A stretch of DNA of 64,000 nucleotides from Streptomyces iakyrus. GTDB taxonomy: Bacteria; Actinomycetota; Actinomycetes; Streptomycetales; Streptomycetaceae. Position 1 is the stretch's first letter, and each line of letters begins with the position of its first letter. The translations under genes were made by a program, and so were the position numbers. Below, piece after piece: positions 34,631-43,877 of this stretch. A model generated the notes under the pieces. That model worked only from the letters and a program-made list of their open reading frames with translations, did no database searches and was not told where the DNA came from. The stretch covers positions 186,001-250,000 of the forward strand of contig NZ_JNXI01000027.1 in NCBI RefSeq assembly GCF_000717055.1, given 5' to 3'.

Positions 34631-36211
34631 ATGGAGATCCCCCACTTCGGCATCCCGCCCGAGCTCGCCCGCCGGATGAGCATGGCGGAGCAGCACGAGT
34701 ACCTGCGGACGCGACTGTCGCGGCGGCGCACCCTGGTGACCGCGGGCGCGGTGGCGAGCGGGCTGCTGACCGGCTGCTCCGGTTCCGGCTCCCGGTCCGG
34801 GCAGGGCGGCGCCACGACGGCCGGCAGCCCGTCGCCCGGCACTTCGAAGGCAGCCGGTTCCCTCATCACGCCCTTCGGCCGCCATCTCGCCTTCGGCGCC
34901 GACCCGAAGACGCAGATGCGGATCTCCTGGCAGGTGCCGCTCGCGGTACGGAAGCCCTACGTCCGAGTGGGCCTGCGCCCGGACGACCTCGGCCGCAGAG
35001 TCGAGGCGGAGCTGCGCGACCTGCACACCCCGGAGCTGAAGGGCGTACGGGCGGCGGTCGACCAGTACTACCTGCACGCCGCGCTGGACGGCCTGCGCCC
35101 GGACACCACCTACTACTACGGCGTCGGCCACGAGGGCTTCGACCCGGCCTCCCCGCGGCACCGGCGGACCGTCACGTCCTTCCGCACGGCACCCGCGCGC
35201 CCGCCGGAGCGGTTCGTGTTCACGGCGTTCGGCGACCAGGGCGTGGGCGACGAGGCGGCCCTCAACGACCGTACGCTGCTGCGCCGGGAACCCGCCTTCC
35301 ATCTGCACGCGGGCGACATCTGCTACGCCGACCCGACCGGCAAGGGCAAGGAGTCGGACGTCTTCGACGCGAGCCAGTGGGACCGGTTCCTCAAGCAGAC
35401 CGAGCCGGTGGCCAAGTCGGTGCCGTGGATGGTGACGACCGGCAACCACGACATGGAGGCCTGGTACTCACCGGACGGCTACGGCGGCCAGTCCGCCCGG
35501 TTCTCCCTGCCGGACAGCGGCTTCGACGCGCGGACGGCACCGGGCGTGTACGCCTTCACGTACGGCAACGTGGGCGTGGTCGCGCTGGACGCGAACGACG
35601 TGTCGTACGAGATCCCCGCCAACTTCGGCTACACGGAGGGGCGGCAGACGAAGTGGCTGGACGCCAAGCTCGGCGAGCTGAGGTCCGCGAAGGACGTGGA
35701 CTTCATCGTCGTCTTCTTCCACCACTGCGCGTACTCGACGTCCACGCACGCCTCCGACGGCGGGGTGCGGGCCGAGTGGCTGCCGTTGTTCGCCCGGCAC
35801 GAGGTGGACCTGGTGATCAACGGGCACAACCACGTCTACGAGCGGACGGACGCCATCCGCAACGGCGAGGTGGGCCGGCCGGTGCCGGTCGGGGGGACGA
35901 CGGATCCGCGGCGGGACGGGATCGTGTACGTGACCGCGGGCGGCGGCGGCAAGGAGCTCTACGGCTTCCCCGACGGCGTGAAGGAGAGCTACGAGGGGAA
36001 CACCGCCGACCACGAGCCGGTCACCACGTTCCGGTGGACCAAGTCCCGGGACACCAAGGCGGAGTCGGCGCAGTGGTCGCGGGTGCGCTACCGCGGCTTC
36101 TCGTTCCTCTCGGTGGAGGCGGTCAGCGGCGCCAGGCCGGAACTGAAGGTGTCGGCGCTGGCGTCGAGCGGTGCGCGGATCGACCACTTCGAGGTGCGGC
36201 GCGGGGCGTGA
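34631..36211 (+). CDS. Purple acid phosphatase-type metallophosphoesterase, Tat lipoprotein
   Basis: 526 residues from ATG 34631 (GGGAAG upstream). Twin-arginine signal with lipobox: SRRRTLVTAGAVASGLLTGC, so a membrane-anchored extracytoplasmic enzyme. A fibronectin-like N-terminal domain (about 80-200, with LDGLRPDTTYYYGVGHEGFD) precedes the metallophosphatase core. Metal ligands are in FTAFGDQGVGDE, HAGDICYADP, MVTTGNHDMEAW, FIVVFFHHCAYS and INGHNHVYERTDA. Expected role is release of phosphate from organic esters. The stop codon is inside a GCGGGGC/GCCCCGC hairpin that may help termination. Confidence 0.92.
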   Translation: MEIPHFGIPPELARRMSMAEQHEYLRTRLSRRRTLVTAGAVASGLLTGCSGSGSRSGQGGATTAGSPSPGTSKAAGSLITPFGRHLAFGADPKTQMRISWQVPLAVRKPYVRVGLRPDDLGRRVEAELRDLHTPELKGVRAAVDQYYLHAALDGLRPDTTYYYGVGHEGFDPASPRHRRTVTSFRTAPARPPERFVFTAFGDQGVGDEAALNDRTLLRREPAFHLHAGDICYADPTGKGKESDVFDASQWDRFLKQTEPVAKSVPWMVTTGNHDMEAWYSPDGYGGQSARFSLPDSGFDARTAPGVYAFTYGNVGVVALDANDVSYEIPANFGYTEGRQTKWLDAKLGELRSAKDVDFIVVFFHHCAYSTSTHASDGGVRAEWLPLFARHEVDLVINGHNHVYERTDAIRNGEVGRPVPVGGTTDPRRDGIVYVTAGGGGKELYGFPDGVKESYEGNTADHEPVTTFRWTKSRDTKAESAQWSRVRYRGFSFLSVEAVSGARPELKVSALASSGARIDHFEVRRGA

Positions 36212-36264
36212 GGCCCCGCACCGCTCCTCGTCGGGCGGCTCCCGGTCCTGTTGCGGTGTGCTGC

Positions 36265-36396
36265 TCAGTGGCCGCTGGATCCGCCGTTGTCCCTGCGGTC
36301 GAGGGCGCGCTGGAGCGCTGCGGCGGCGTTCTTGCGGTCGGACTCGGTCGTACGGGAAACGTGACGGACTCGGCGGCGGACGGTCGTCTCGGCCAT
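36265..36396 (-). CDS. Small conserved basic protein, 43 aa
   Basis: MAETTVRRRVRHVSRTTESD then RKNAAAALQRALDRRDNGGS and SGH. A very good AAGGAG lies nine bases upstream of the ATG. The basic N-terminus, an Ala-rich helix and a polar tail suggest a small cytoplasmic or nucleic-acid-associated protein. Function unknown. Too short for usual gene callers, but the strong ribosome-binding site and unusual upstream region support it. Confidence 0.65.
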   Translation of the reverse strand: MAETTVRRRVRHVSRTTESDRKNAAAALQRALDRRDNGGSSGH

Positions 36397-36644
36397 GGGA
36401 AATCGACTCCTTCGACAGCACGGAGTGCACAGGGAGGGTTACGAGACGCCGGAAGGGGCGGGGAGCGGTGCCGCAGGGGTTGCCTGCACGGGGCCCGGCT
36501 CACGACCGCCATTCGCTTGGTCGAGCGAGACGTTCGGCTCCTACAAAGCTAAGGGAGCGCGGAGCGTCTGTCTCCACAATTACTCGGACTTCCTACTATC
36601 TGAGACGGTGGACTGGGTCACACTGCTCTGACCTGCGGTGATTT
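36397..36644 (-). promoter_or_regulatory. Long AT-enriched leader of the 43-aa gene
   Basis: 248 bp between the 43-aa gene and the GNAT stop. Read on the minus strand, the far end holds GATAGTAGGAAGTCCGAGTA and ATTGTGGAGACAGACG, then CTTAGCTTTGTAGGAGCC, in marked contrast to the surrounding GC. GTCTC and GAGAC arms enclose the first block, and TCGCT-CGACCA-AGCGA forms a small hairpin downstream. This is probably a promoter plus a structured leader. No known riboswitch class is recognised. Confidence 0.4.
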
Positions 36645-37187
36645 CTAGAGCACATCGCCGTCGCGCCAGTCGAAGAGCAGCTCCTGCCCGGGGTCGAGGG
36701 AGCCGGCCAGGGCCGTGCGGACGTAGGTGCTGCCCTCCTCGTCCGGCAGGCGGACGATGCCGTCCCGCGGGCTGAGGGCGTGCACCCGGCCGGGCCACGG
36801 CTCCCAGCCGCGGGAGGTGTAGAGCCGGGCCCCGTCGTCGCTCGCGGAGAGGGCGCCGAGGTCGTAGGCGCGGGCGACGACGCGTTCCAGTTCCGCCATG
36901 ACCAGCCCGCCGAGGCCGGTGCGGCGCGCGTCGGCGCGGACGGCGACGTTCTCGACGTACCCGGTGCGCAGCCACCGGCCGCGGTGCCGCACCCGGCGCA
37001 TCACCACCGCGCCGTGCGCGGCGAGCCCCGAGCCGTCGTGCACGAGGGCGTGGATGCCGCCGAGGCCGTGGTCCCAGTCGTCCTCGCCGAAGTCGCCGTC
37101 GAACGCGGCGTCCAGGAGCGCGCGTACGGCGCGGAGTTCGGCGGGGTCGAGGTCGGCGGTGTGGGCGGTGCGGGCTCGGGTGGTCAT
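36645..37187 (-). CDS. GNAT-family N-acetyltransferase
   Basis: 180 residues. Acetyl-CoA-binding motif region is YVENVAVRADARRTGLGGLV (R-x-x-G-x-G/A variant), preceded by GLAAHGAVVMRRVRHRGRWL. The N-terminal acceptor part contains FDGDFGEDDWDHGLGGIHAL. The fold resembles aminoglycoside 2'-N-acetyltransferase relatives, but the substrate is not predictable. ATG at 37187. It is transcribed away from pruA, which lies 73 bp downstream. Confidence 0.85.
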   Translation of the reverse strand: MTTRARTAHTADLDPAELRAVRALLDAAFDGDFGEDDWDHGLGGIHALVHDGSGLAAHGAVVMRRVRHRGRWLRTGYVENVAVRADARRTGLGGLVMAELERVVARAYDLGALSASDDGARLYTSRGWEPWPGRVHALSPRDGIVRLPDEEGSTYVRTALAGSLDPGQELLFDWRDGDVL

Positions 37188-37260
37188 CGGCCCAGTCTTC
37201 CCCCGGACATGCCGACGGGCCAGGTCATTTCGTGACCCGGCCCGTCGGTGCGGCTGTGTG

Positions 37261-38892
37261 TCAGCCCATGTGCGGGTAGGTGTAGTCGGTCGGCGGGACC
37301 AGCGTCTCCTTGATGGCGCGGGTCAGGGTCCAGCGCATCAGGTTCTGCGGGGCGCCGGCCTTGTCGTTGGTGCCGGAGGCCCGGCCGCCGCCGAAGGGCT
37401 GCTGGCCGACGACGGCACCGGTCGACTTGTCGTTGATGTAGAAGTTGCCGGCCGCGTAGCGCAGCTTGTCGGCCGTGTAGGCGGCCGCCGCGCGGTCGTT
37501 GGCGATGACCGAGCCGGTCAGCGCGTAGTCGGAGACGGACTCCATCTGGGTCAGCATCTCGTCGTACTGGTCGTCCTCGTAGACGTACACGGCGATGATC
37601 GGGCCGAAGTACTCGGTGCGGAACACCTCGTTCTCCGGGTCGGTGCACTCGATGACGGTCGGGCGGACGAACCAGCCCACGGAGTCGTCGTAGGTGCCGC
37701 CCGCCACGATCGTGCAGGTCGGGTCCTCCTTGGCGCGGTCGATGGCGGCCTTGTTCTTGGCGAAGGCACGCTCGTCGATGACGGCGCCGATGAAGTTCGA
37801 CAGGTCGGTGACGTCACCCATCTTGATGCCGTCGACCTCGGCGGCCAGCTCCTCCTTGAAACCGGAGTTCCAGATGGAGGCGGGGATGTACGCCCGGGAG
37901 GTGGCGCTGCACTTCTGGCCCTGGAACTCGAAGGCGCCGCGGGTGAACGCCGTCTTCAGGATCGCCGGGTCGGCCGAGGGGTGGGCGACCAGGAAGTCCT
38001 TGCCGCCGGTCTCACCGACGAGGCGCGGGTAGGTGCGGTACTTCTCGATGTTGTTGCCGACCGTCTTCCACAGGTACTGGAAGGTGGGGGTCGAGCCGGT
38101 GAAGTGGATGCCGGCGAGGTCGCGGTGCTCCAGCGCGACCTTGGAGACCTCGATGCCGTCGCCGGTGACGAGGTTGATGACCCCCTTGGGCAGACCGGCC
38201 TCCTCCAGCAGCTGCATCAGCAGCACGGCGGCGTGCGTCTGCGTCGGGGACGGCTTCCAGACGACGACGTTGCCCATCAGGGCGGGGGCCGTCGGCAGGT
38301 TGCCCGCGATGGCGGTGAAGTTGAAGGGCGTGACCGCGTAGACGAAGCCCTCCAGGGGGCGGTGGTCCAGACGGTTCCACACGCCCGGGGCGTTGGCCGG
38401 GGGCTGCTCGGCCAGCAGGTTGCGGGCGTAGGAGACGTTGAAGCGCCAGAAGTCGATCAGCTCGCAGGGCGTGTCGATCTCGGCCTGCTGCGCGGTCTTG
38501 GACTGGCCGAGCATGGTCGAGGCGGCGAGCGTCTCGCGCCACGGGCCGGACAGCAGCTCGGCGGCGCGCAGGATGATCGCCGCGCGGTCGTCGAAGGACA
38601 TCGCACGCCAGGCGGGAGCGGCGGCCAGGGCCGCGTCGATGGCGTCCTGGGCGTCCGCCTGCGTGGCGTTGCGGTAGGTGCCGAGCACGGCCTTGTGGTT
38701 GTGCGGCTGGACGACCTGGAAGGCCTCGCCGCCGCCCATCCGCTTCGCGCCGCCGATGGTGCAGGGCAGGTCGACGGGGTTGTCGGCCAGCTCCTTCAGC
38801 TTGGCCTCCAGCCGGGCCCGCTCGGGCGAGCCGGGGGCGTAGCCGTGCACCGGCTCGTTGACGGGGGTGGGGACCTGGGTCACAGCGTCCAT
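37261..38892 (-). CDS. pruA: L-glutamate gamma-semialdehyde (P5C) dehydrogenase
   Basis: 543 residues of the aldehyde dehydrogenase superfamily, oxidising P5C semialdehyde to glutamate with NAD. Motifs are AVTPFNFTAIAGNLPTAPAL and VVWKPSPTQTHAAVLLMQLL (cofactor), the catalytic Glu in LVGETGGKDFL and the nucleophile in QGQKCSATSRAYIP. The Rossmann insert FTGSTPTFQYLWKT is characteristic of P5C dehydrogenases. AAGGAG lies ten bases upstream of the ATG. It follows putA after 54 bp, forming the proline-catabolic operon putA-pruA. Confidence 0.95.
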   Translation of the reverse strand: MDAVTQVPTPVNEPVHGYAPGSPERARLEAKLKELADNPVDLPCTIGGAKRMGGGEAFQVVQPHNHKAVLGTYRNATQADAQDAIDAALAAAPAWRAMSFDDRAAIILRAAELLSGPWRETLAASTMLGQSKTAQQAEIDTPCELIDFWRFNVSYARNLLAEQPPANAPGVWNRLDHRPLEGFVYAVTPFNFTAIAGNLPTAPALMGNVVVWKPSPTQTHAAVLLMQLLEEAGLPKGVINLVTGDGIEVSKVALEHRDLAGIHFTGSTPTFQYLWKTVGNNIEKYRTYPRLVGETGGKDFLVAHPSADPAILKTAFTRGAFEFQGQKCSATSRAYIPASIWNSGFKEELAAEVDGIKMGDVTDLSNFIGAVIDERAFAKNKAAIDRAKEDPTCTIVAGGTYDDSVGWFVRPTVIECTDPENEVFRTEYFGPIIAVYVYEDDQYDEMLTQMESVSDYALTGSVIANDRAAAAYTADKLRYAAGNFYINDKSTGAVVGQQPFGGGRASGTNDKAGAPQNLMRWTLTRAIKETLVPPTDYTYPHMG

Positions 38893-38946
38893 GTTTTCCG
38901 TAACTCCTTACTGAGCGGTGTGTCGGTCTCAGCCCGTGTAGAGCTG

Positions 38947-39873
38947 TCAGCCCTTGGTGATCATGCTTCGCGCGAAGAAGCGCAGGTTGGCCGGCTTCTC
39001 CGCGAGACGGCGCATGAAGTAGCCGTACCAGTCGGTGCCGTAGGCGGTGTAGACGCGCATCCGGTGGCCCTCGGCGGCCAGCCGCAGGTGCTCGTCGGTG
39101 CGGATGCCGTAGAGCATCTGGAACTCGTACTCGTCGAGCTTGCGCCCGGCCTGGTGGGCGAGTTCCTGGCCGATCGCGATCAGGCGCGGGTCGTGGGACC
39201 CGATCATCGGGTACCCCTCCCCCTCCATCAACGTGCGCAGAATGCGGACGTATGCCCGGTCGATCTCGTGTTTGCCCTGGTACGCGACCGAGGCGGGCTC
39301 CTTGTACGCGCCCTTGACCAGACGGACCCGGCTGCCGCTCGCGGCGAGGCGGCGGGCGTCGGCCTCGGTGCGGAAGAGGTAGGCCTGGATGACGCAGCCG
39401 GTCTGCGGGAAGTCCTTCCGCAGCTCCTCGTGGATGGCGAACATCGAGTCGAGGGTGGTGTGGTCCTCGGCGTCGAGCGTGACCGTCGTGCCGATCTCGG
39501 CGGCGGCCTCGACGACCGGGCGGACGTTGCTCAGGGCCAGCTCGTGGCCGCCCTCCAGCGCCTGCCCGAACATCGACAGCTTCACCGACATCTCGGCGCG
39601 GGTGCCGAGTTCCAGTGGCTTGAGGCGGTCGACGAGCTCCAGGTAGGCGTCCCGGGCGGCGGCGGCCTGCACGGGGCTGGTGATGTCCTCGCCGACGACG
39701 TCCATCGTCAGTTCGAGGCCGCTGCCCGCGAGGTCCCGGACGACGGGGACGATGTCGTCGACGTCCTCGCCCGGGATGAAGCGGTCGACGACCTGCTTGG
39801 TCACCGGGGCCGCCGAGATCAGGCGTCGCATCCGGTCGCTGCGTGACGCGGCGAGAATCACGGGACCCAGCAC
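38947..39873 (-). CDS. putA: Proline dehydrogenase
   Basis: 308 residues, a monofunctional FAD-dependent PRODH that oxidises proline to P5C. Motifs are MSVKLSMFGQALEGG, TTVTLDAEDHTTLDSMFAIH, VRLVKGAYKEPASVAY, EFQMLYGIRTDEHLRLA and GTDWYGYFMRRLAEKPANLR at the end (substrate-binding arginines). Start chosen as GTG 39873 (VLGPVILAAS), seven bases after GGAGG; the frame stays open upstream with no better site. First gene of putA-pruA, divergent from a PucR-type regulator. Confidence 0.93.
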   Translation of the reverse strand: MLGPVILAASRSDRMRRLISAAPVTKQVVDRFIPGEDVDDIVPVVRDLAGSGLELTMDVVGEDITSPVQAAAARDAYLELVDRLKPLELGTRAEMSVKLSMFGQALEGGHELALSNVRPVVEAAAEIGTTVTLDAEDHTTLDSMFAIHEELRKDFPQTGCVIQAYLFRTEADARRLAASGSRVRLVKGAYKEPASVAYQGKHEIDRAYVRILRTLMEGEGYPMIGSHDPRLIAIGQELAHQAGRKLDEYEFQMLYGIRTDEHLRLAAEGHRMRVYTAYGTDWYGYFMRRLAEKPANLRFFARSMITKG

Positions 39874-40024
39874 GGGGCACCTCCAGAGCACAAGCAACGT
39901 GTAGGCCGCCCCCTCGCGGATGACGCGTCGGGTACGGCACGGAGAACCACCGTGAAACCTAAGGATTGCTCCGATCGTCGGCCATCGACAGCTGTCACGC
40001 ATTCGTGCCGCAGATCTCAGACAG

Positions 40025-41485
40025 ATGTATGAAGGGGTCCGGGAAGTGCGCGACAATGCCCGGGTGACGTCGGAACACAGGGGCGACTACGAGGAGCTGG
40101 TCGACGAGATCTCGGAGCTGCTCGGCGCGCCCGCGACCTTGGAGAACCGGGACTTCGAGCTGATCGCCTTCGGGGCGTACGACAGTGAGGGCGACCTCGA
40201 TCCGTCGGCCCTGGACCCGGTGCGCACGCGCTCGATCCTCACCCGCCGCTCGACCGCGGCGGTCCGGGCGTGGTTCGAGGGCTTCGGCATCACCCGGGCG
40301 ACGGGCCCGGTCCGTATCCCCCCGACACCGGAGGCCGGGGTCTACCGGGGCCGGATCTGTCTCCCGGTACGCCACCGGGGCGTGGTGCACGGGTACGTCT
40401 GGCTCCTGGACGACGATCCCGGCCCGGGCGAACCCCGGCTCGATGCCGCCATGCGGGTCACGGCCCGCATCGGCGCCCTGCTCGCGGACGAGGCCCAGCA
40501 CGGCGCCGACCTGAGCCGCGAGCTGAGGGCGGTGCTCACCGCCGAGCCCGGCTGGCAGAGCGACATGGCGATCGCGGAACTCCGCACCGCCCTCGGGTCC
40601 CGCGCCGACGGCCCCCACACGGTGGTGTGCGTGGCCCCCTGGCCCTCGGCCGATCCGGACGACGCGCCGTCGGTCCGCACGATGCCGGGCGCGACGGCAC
40701 TGTGCACGCTGCCGTGGGGGGCGGCCGAGCAGTGCGTGGCGGTTCTGATGCGGCTGCGCTCGACGGACGTGCTCACACCGGCGACCACGGCGGCGGGACG
40801 GTTGCTGGAACGCGGTCGAGCGGGCGGCGGGCCGGGGGGACCCCCGGCAGGGAAGGGCCCGGCCCCGGGCGGTGCGGCCGCGGGCGGTGCGGCCGCCCGC
40901 GGGGCGGACGGACAACGGCCGGACGCCGCCCCGGGCGGACCGGCGCCCGGCCCTCCGGGCGCGAGGAGACACCCCACCGACACCACCCCGGGCGCACCGG
41001 CGAGTGGGACATCCGCCAGCACCCCGCGCAAGTCCGGGGCGTTCGCGCACGGGCCGGCCGGGAGCGGCTCCCGCGGTCCCGCCGCCGGTGTCGCCACCCC
41101 CCGCTCCGGTCTCGCCGAACTGGGATCCGCCTGGCGGGAGGCCTCGGCCGCCGCTCGGGCAGCGCTCGCGGAGCCCCGGCTCGGGCCGGTCGCCGAGTGG
41201 TCCGCGATCGGGCCGTACCGGCTGCTCACCGCCCTGCCGCCGGAGCAGGCCCACGACCCCGCCGTCCGGGCGCTGCTCTCCCCCGCCCACCGCGAACTCG
41301 CCCGCACCGCCGAGGTCTACCTGGACTGCGCCGGCCAGGCCGCCCGGGCCGCCGCCGCACTGGGCATCCACCGCCAGACCTTGTACTACCGGCTCTCTCG
41401 CGTCGAGAAGCTCACCGGCCTGGACCTGGACGACGGCGAGGACCGGCTGCTGCTGCACATGGCGCTGAAGGCACACCTACTCTGA
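40025..41485 (+). CDS. PucR/CdaR-type transcriptional regulator of proline catabolism
   Basis: 486 residues. The N-terminal regulatory domain has [20 protein letters not shown] and [21 protein letters not shown] Gly/Pro/Ala-rich linker lies at about 260-350. The C-terminal HTH_30 is [20 protein letters not shown] followed by [20 protein letters not shown]. It diverges from putA over 151 bp. In Streptomyces a PucR-family activator (PutR) controls the adjacent proline genes, so this is the likely orthologue. Start uncertain: ATG 40025, or GTG 40046 which has GAAGGGG upstream. Confidence 0.88.
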   Translation: MYEGVREVRDNARVTSEHRGDYEELVDEISELLGAPATLENRDFELIAFGAYDSEGDLDPSALDPVRTRSILTRRSTAAVRAWFEGFGITRATGPVRIPPTPEAGVYRGRICLPVRHRGVVHGYVWLLDDDPGPGEPRLDAAMRVTARIGALLADEAQHGADLSRELRAVLTAEPGWQSDMAIAELRTALGSRADGPHTVVCVAPWPSADPDDAPSVRTMPGATALCTLPWGAAEQCVAVLMRLRSTDVLTPATTAAGRLLERGRAGGGPGGPPAGKGPAPGGAAAGGAAARGADGQRPDAAPGGPAPGPPGARRHPTDTTPGAPASGTSASTPRKSGAFAHGPAGSGSRGPAAGVATPRSGLAELGSAWREASAAARAALAEPRLGPVAEWSAIGPYRLLTALPPEQAHDPAVRALLSPAHRELARTAEVYLDCAGQAARAAAALGIHRQTLYYRLSRVEKLTGLDLDDGEDRLLLHMALKAHLL

Positions 41486-41658
41486 GGAGGTGTCGTCACT
41501 CGACCCGTCGCTGCGGGCGGGCGTGCTGAACCTGCTCGCCGGCCTTCCAGGACGACCTGGGCCCCGGCTGCCTGTTCATCTGTCACGACCGGGCGGTCGT
41601 ACGGCACTTCGCAGACCGGGTCGTCGAGCTGCGCGACGGGCGCGTCACGTCCGGGTAG
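41484..41658 (+). pseudogene. Remnant of an ABC transporter ATPase C-terminus
   Basis: Starting over the regulator stop, one frame reads VSSLDPSLRAGVLNLLAGL, the post-Walker-B segment of Opp/Dpp-type ATPases. After a one-base shift near 41549 the next frame reads FQDDLGPGCLFICHDRAVV and RHFADRVVELRDGRVTSG, then stops at TAG 41656. This is the H-loop region, with Cys-His-Asp in place of Ser-His-Asp. Walker A, signature and upstream sequence are missing. It fills the gap between the PucR gene and a convergent tetR, whose stop overlaps its last 14 bases. A decayed gene rather than an expressed protein. Confidence 0.72.
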
Positions 41659-42223
41659 CGCCCTCGATCGCCTGGCGGAGCCCCGCGGCGAGCTGACCGG
41701 CCTCGGGTGCGCTCTCGGGATCGAAGGTCCACTGCGCCATGAGCCCCATCATCAGGGTCAGGTAGAAGTAGCCGAGGGTGTCCACCCGCTCCTCGGGGAC
41801 GTCCTCCTCGCGTCCTCCGTGGAAGAGGGTGACGATCCCGCGCGCCCCCTCGCGCTGGGCCCGCGCCAGATGGTCCCGCACCTCCGGCAACTGGTCCCCC
41901 ATGGCGACGATCTCCATGCTGAGCCGCCAGAGGGAGCCGGGCTCCCGCATGGTCCCGATGATGTTCGCCCACACCTCGGTGAACCGCTCCAACGACCCCG
42001 GCTCGCCCCGCAGTTCGCCGCCGCCCTCGAAGGCGTCGGACATGCCCTCCACCATCTCGACGTAGGCCCGAGCCAGCAGCGCGTCCTTCGAGCCGTAGTG
42101 GTAGCCGATGGACGCCAGGTTGGTCCCCGACTCCTTGACGATGTCGCGCGCGGTCGTGCGCAGGAAGCCCTTCGCCAGCAGGCAGCGCTTGGCGCCTTCC
42201 AGCAGATCCTCACGGTGTCCCAT
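41645..42223 (-). CDS. TetR-family repressor of the adjacent MFS exporter
   Basis: 192 residues. N-terminal HTH: LLEGAKRCLLAKGFLRTTAR, DIVKESGTNLASIGYHYGSK and DALLARAYVEMVEGM. The C-terminal effector domain is WANIIGTMREPGSLWRLSME and beyond. Divergent from a DHA2-type exporter, with a TAGACA/TGTTTA palindrome between. The stop overlaps the decayed ABC-ATPase fragment. Start ATG at 42223. Confidence 0.92.
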   Translation of the reverse strand: MGHREDLLEGAKRCLLAKGFLRTTARDIVKESGTNLASIGYHYGSKDALLARAYVEMVEGMSDAFEGGGELRGEPGSLERFTEVWANIIGTMREPGSLWRLSMEIVAMGDQLPEVRDHLARAQREGARGIVTLFHGGREEDVPEERVDTLGYFYLTLMMGLMAQWTFDPESAPEAGQLAAGLRQAIEGATRT

Positions 42224-42273
42224 GGCACGCCACCCTACCCCGGTGTCCAGACGAGCGTATTAAACGAGCGTAC

Positions 42274-42302
42274 TAGACAAGTGTTTAAGACGCTCGTACA
42301 GT
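42274..42302 (+). promoter_or_regulatory. Promoter with overlapping operator, leaderless MFS transcript
   Basis: TAGACA (42274-42279), a 17-bp spacer and TACAGT (42297-42302) put the start of transcription about seven bases further, at the A of the ATG (42309). The -35 is part of the palindrome TAGACA-AG-TGTTTA (42274-42287). Flanking ACGAGCGTA direct copies at 42251 and 42265, with an inverted copy (ACGCTCGT) near 42290, frame the site. Confidence 0.7.
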
Positions 42303-42308
42303 CTGCTC

Positions 42309-43850
42309 ATGACGACGACACCCCACCCCCCGGCCCGCGCGGGCCGTCGCGAGTGGACCGCTCTCGGCGTGCTGATGCTGCCGCTGCTGCTGGTCTCGAT
42401 GGACGTCTCGGTCCTCTACTTCGCGATCCCCGCGATCAGCGCCGACCTGGAACCCACCGCCACCGAGCAGCTGTGGATCTTCGACATCTATGGCTTCGTG
42501 CTGGCGGGCCTGCTGATGACGATGGGCTCGCTCGGCGACCGCATCGGCCGCCGCAGGCTCCTGCTGATCGGCGCCGCCGCCTTCGGCACGGCGTCCCTGC
42601 TGGCGGCCTACGCGAACAGCGCCGAGACCCTGATCGCGGCCCGCGCTCTGCTGGGCATCGGCGGCGCGACGCTGATGCCCAGCACGATGGCGCTGGTCCG
42701 CACGATGTTCACCGACCCGGGGCAGCGCGCGAAGGCCATCGGGCTGTGGTCGGGCGTGATGACGGCCGGCATCGCCCTCGGCTCGGTGCTGAGCGGCGTT
42801 CTCGTCGAGCACTTCTGGTGGGGCTCGGTCTTCCTGGTGAACCTGCCCGCGATGGTGATGCTCCTGGTCCTCGGCCCGCTCCTGCTGCCGGAGTCCAGGA
42901 ACCCGCACCCCGGCCGCTTCGACTGGCTGAGCGTCCCGCTGTCCATGGCCGCGGTGCTCCCCGTGATCTACGGCCTGAAGGAGCTCGCTTCGGAGGGCTG
43001 GAACGTGCGGTACGCGCTGGCGGTGTCGGCCGGACTGCTCTTCGCCGCGCTGTTCGTGCACCGTCAGCGCACGGCGGCGTCCCCGCTCATCTCACCGGAG
43101 CTGTTCCGGCGCCCCGGCTTCAGCCCGGCCATGGCCCTCAACCTGGTGGCGGCCTTCGGCATGATGGGCTCGGCGTACTTCACGACCCAGTACATCCAGT
43201 CGGTCCTGGACAAGAGCCCGCTGGAGGCGGCGCTGTGGAGCCTGCTGCCGTCGGTGCCCATCGGCCTGGCGGCCCCGGTCAGCGCCCAGCTGGTGCAGCG
43301 GGGCGTACCCCGGGGGCACGTCGTCGGCGGCGGCTTCGCGGTCACCGCCTGCGGCTATGTGCTGCTGGCCCTGACCGGGACGGACTCCCTCTGGCTGCTG
43401 CTGGCCGCCTGCGCCGTCCTGGCCTGCGGCGTCGTCACCATCATGTCCCTGGTGGTCGACCTGGCCATGAGCGCCGCTCCGGTGGAGAAGGCGGGTGCCG
43501 CCTCGTCCCTGATGGAGACCGGCACCGAGTTCGGCGGCGCGCTCAGCATGGCGTTCCTCGGCTCCATCGGCACGGCCGTCTACCGCCACGAGATCCCCGC
43601 CTCGGCACCCGCCGCGGCCCAGGAGACCCTGGGCGGCGCCCTGGCGGTGGCCGGCCGGATGCCGGGGCGCGCGGGGGACGCCCTGGTGACGGCGGCACGC
43701 GAGGCCTTCACGAACGGCATGCACGCGGCCGCGGTCACCGGGACGGTGCTGATGGCCGTGGCGGCGGCAGCGGCGGCGGTGACCCTGCGGCGGGTCCGTG
43801 CAACGGAAGACGCCGGACGCGCTGATCAGCTCAGCTCGTCCGGCGTCTGA
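42309..43850 (+). CDS. DHA2-family (14-TM) MFS drug exporter
   Basis: 513 residues with about fourteen membrane helices. Motifs are LLVSMDVSVLYFAIPAISAD (helix 1), GSLGDRIGRRRLLLIGAAAF (motif A) and RALLGIGGATLMPSTMALVR (motif B/C region). It resembles the SmvA/QacA subgroup of quaternary-ammonium and dye exporters. No ribosome-binding site precedes the ATG, consistent with a leaderless mRNA from the TACAGT promoter. Probably repressed by the divergent TetR. Confidence 0.92.
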   Translation: MTTTPHPPARAGRREWTALGVLMLPLLLVSMDVSVLYFAIPAISADLEPTATEQLWIFDIYGFVLAGLLMTMGSLGDRIGRRRLLLIGAAAFGTASLLAAYANSAETLIAARALLGIGGATLMPSTMALVRTMFTDPGQRAKAIGLWSGVMTAGIALGSVLSGVLVEHFWWGSVFLVNLPAMVMLLVLGPLLLPESRNPHPGRFDWLSVPLSMAAVLPVIYGLKELASEGWNVRYALAVSAGLLFAALFVHRQRTAASPLISPELFRRPGFSPAMALNLVAAFGMMGSAYFTTQYIQSVLDKSPLEAALWSLLPSVPIGLAAPVSAQLVQRGVPRGHVVGGGFAVTACGYVLLALTGTDSLWLLLAACAVLACGVVTIMSLVVDLAMSAAPVEKAGAASSLMETGTEFGGALSMAFLGSIGTAVYRHEIPASAPAAAQETLGGALAVAGRMPGRAGDALVTAAREAFTNGMHAAAVTGTVLMAVAAAAAAVTLRRVRATEDAGRADQLSSSGV

Positions 43851-43877
43851 GGTCCGCGGGCGGAGCCCCCGGGAAGG

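Noticed and set aside
41490..41696. The ABC-ATPase fragment read as an intact 68-codon ORF
   Set aside because: Only its first 19 codons resemble the family; the rest of the homology lies in another frame, so it is a decayed remnant.
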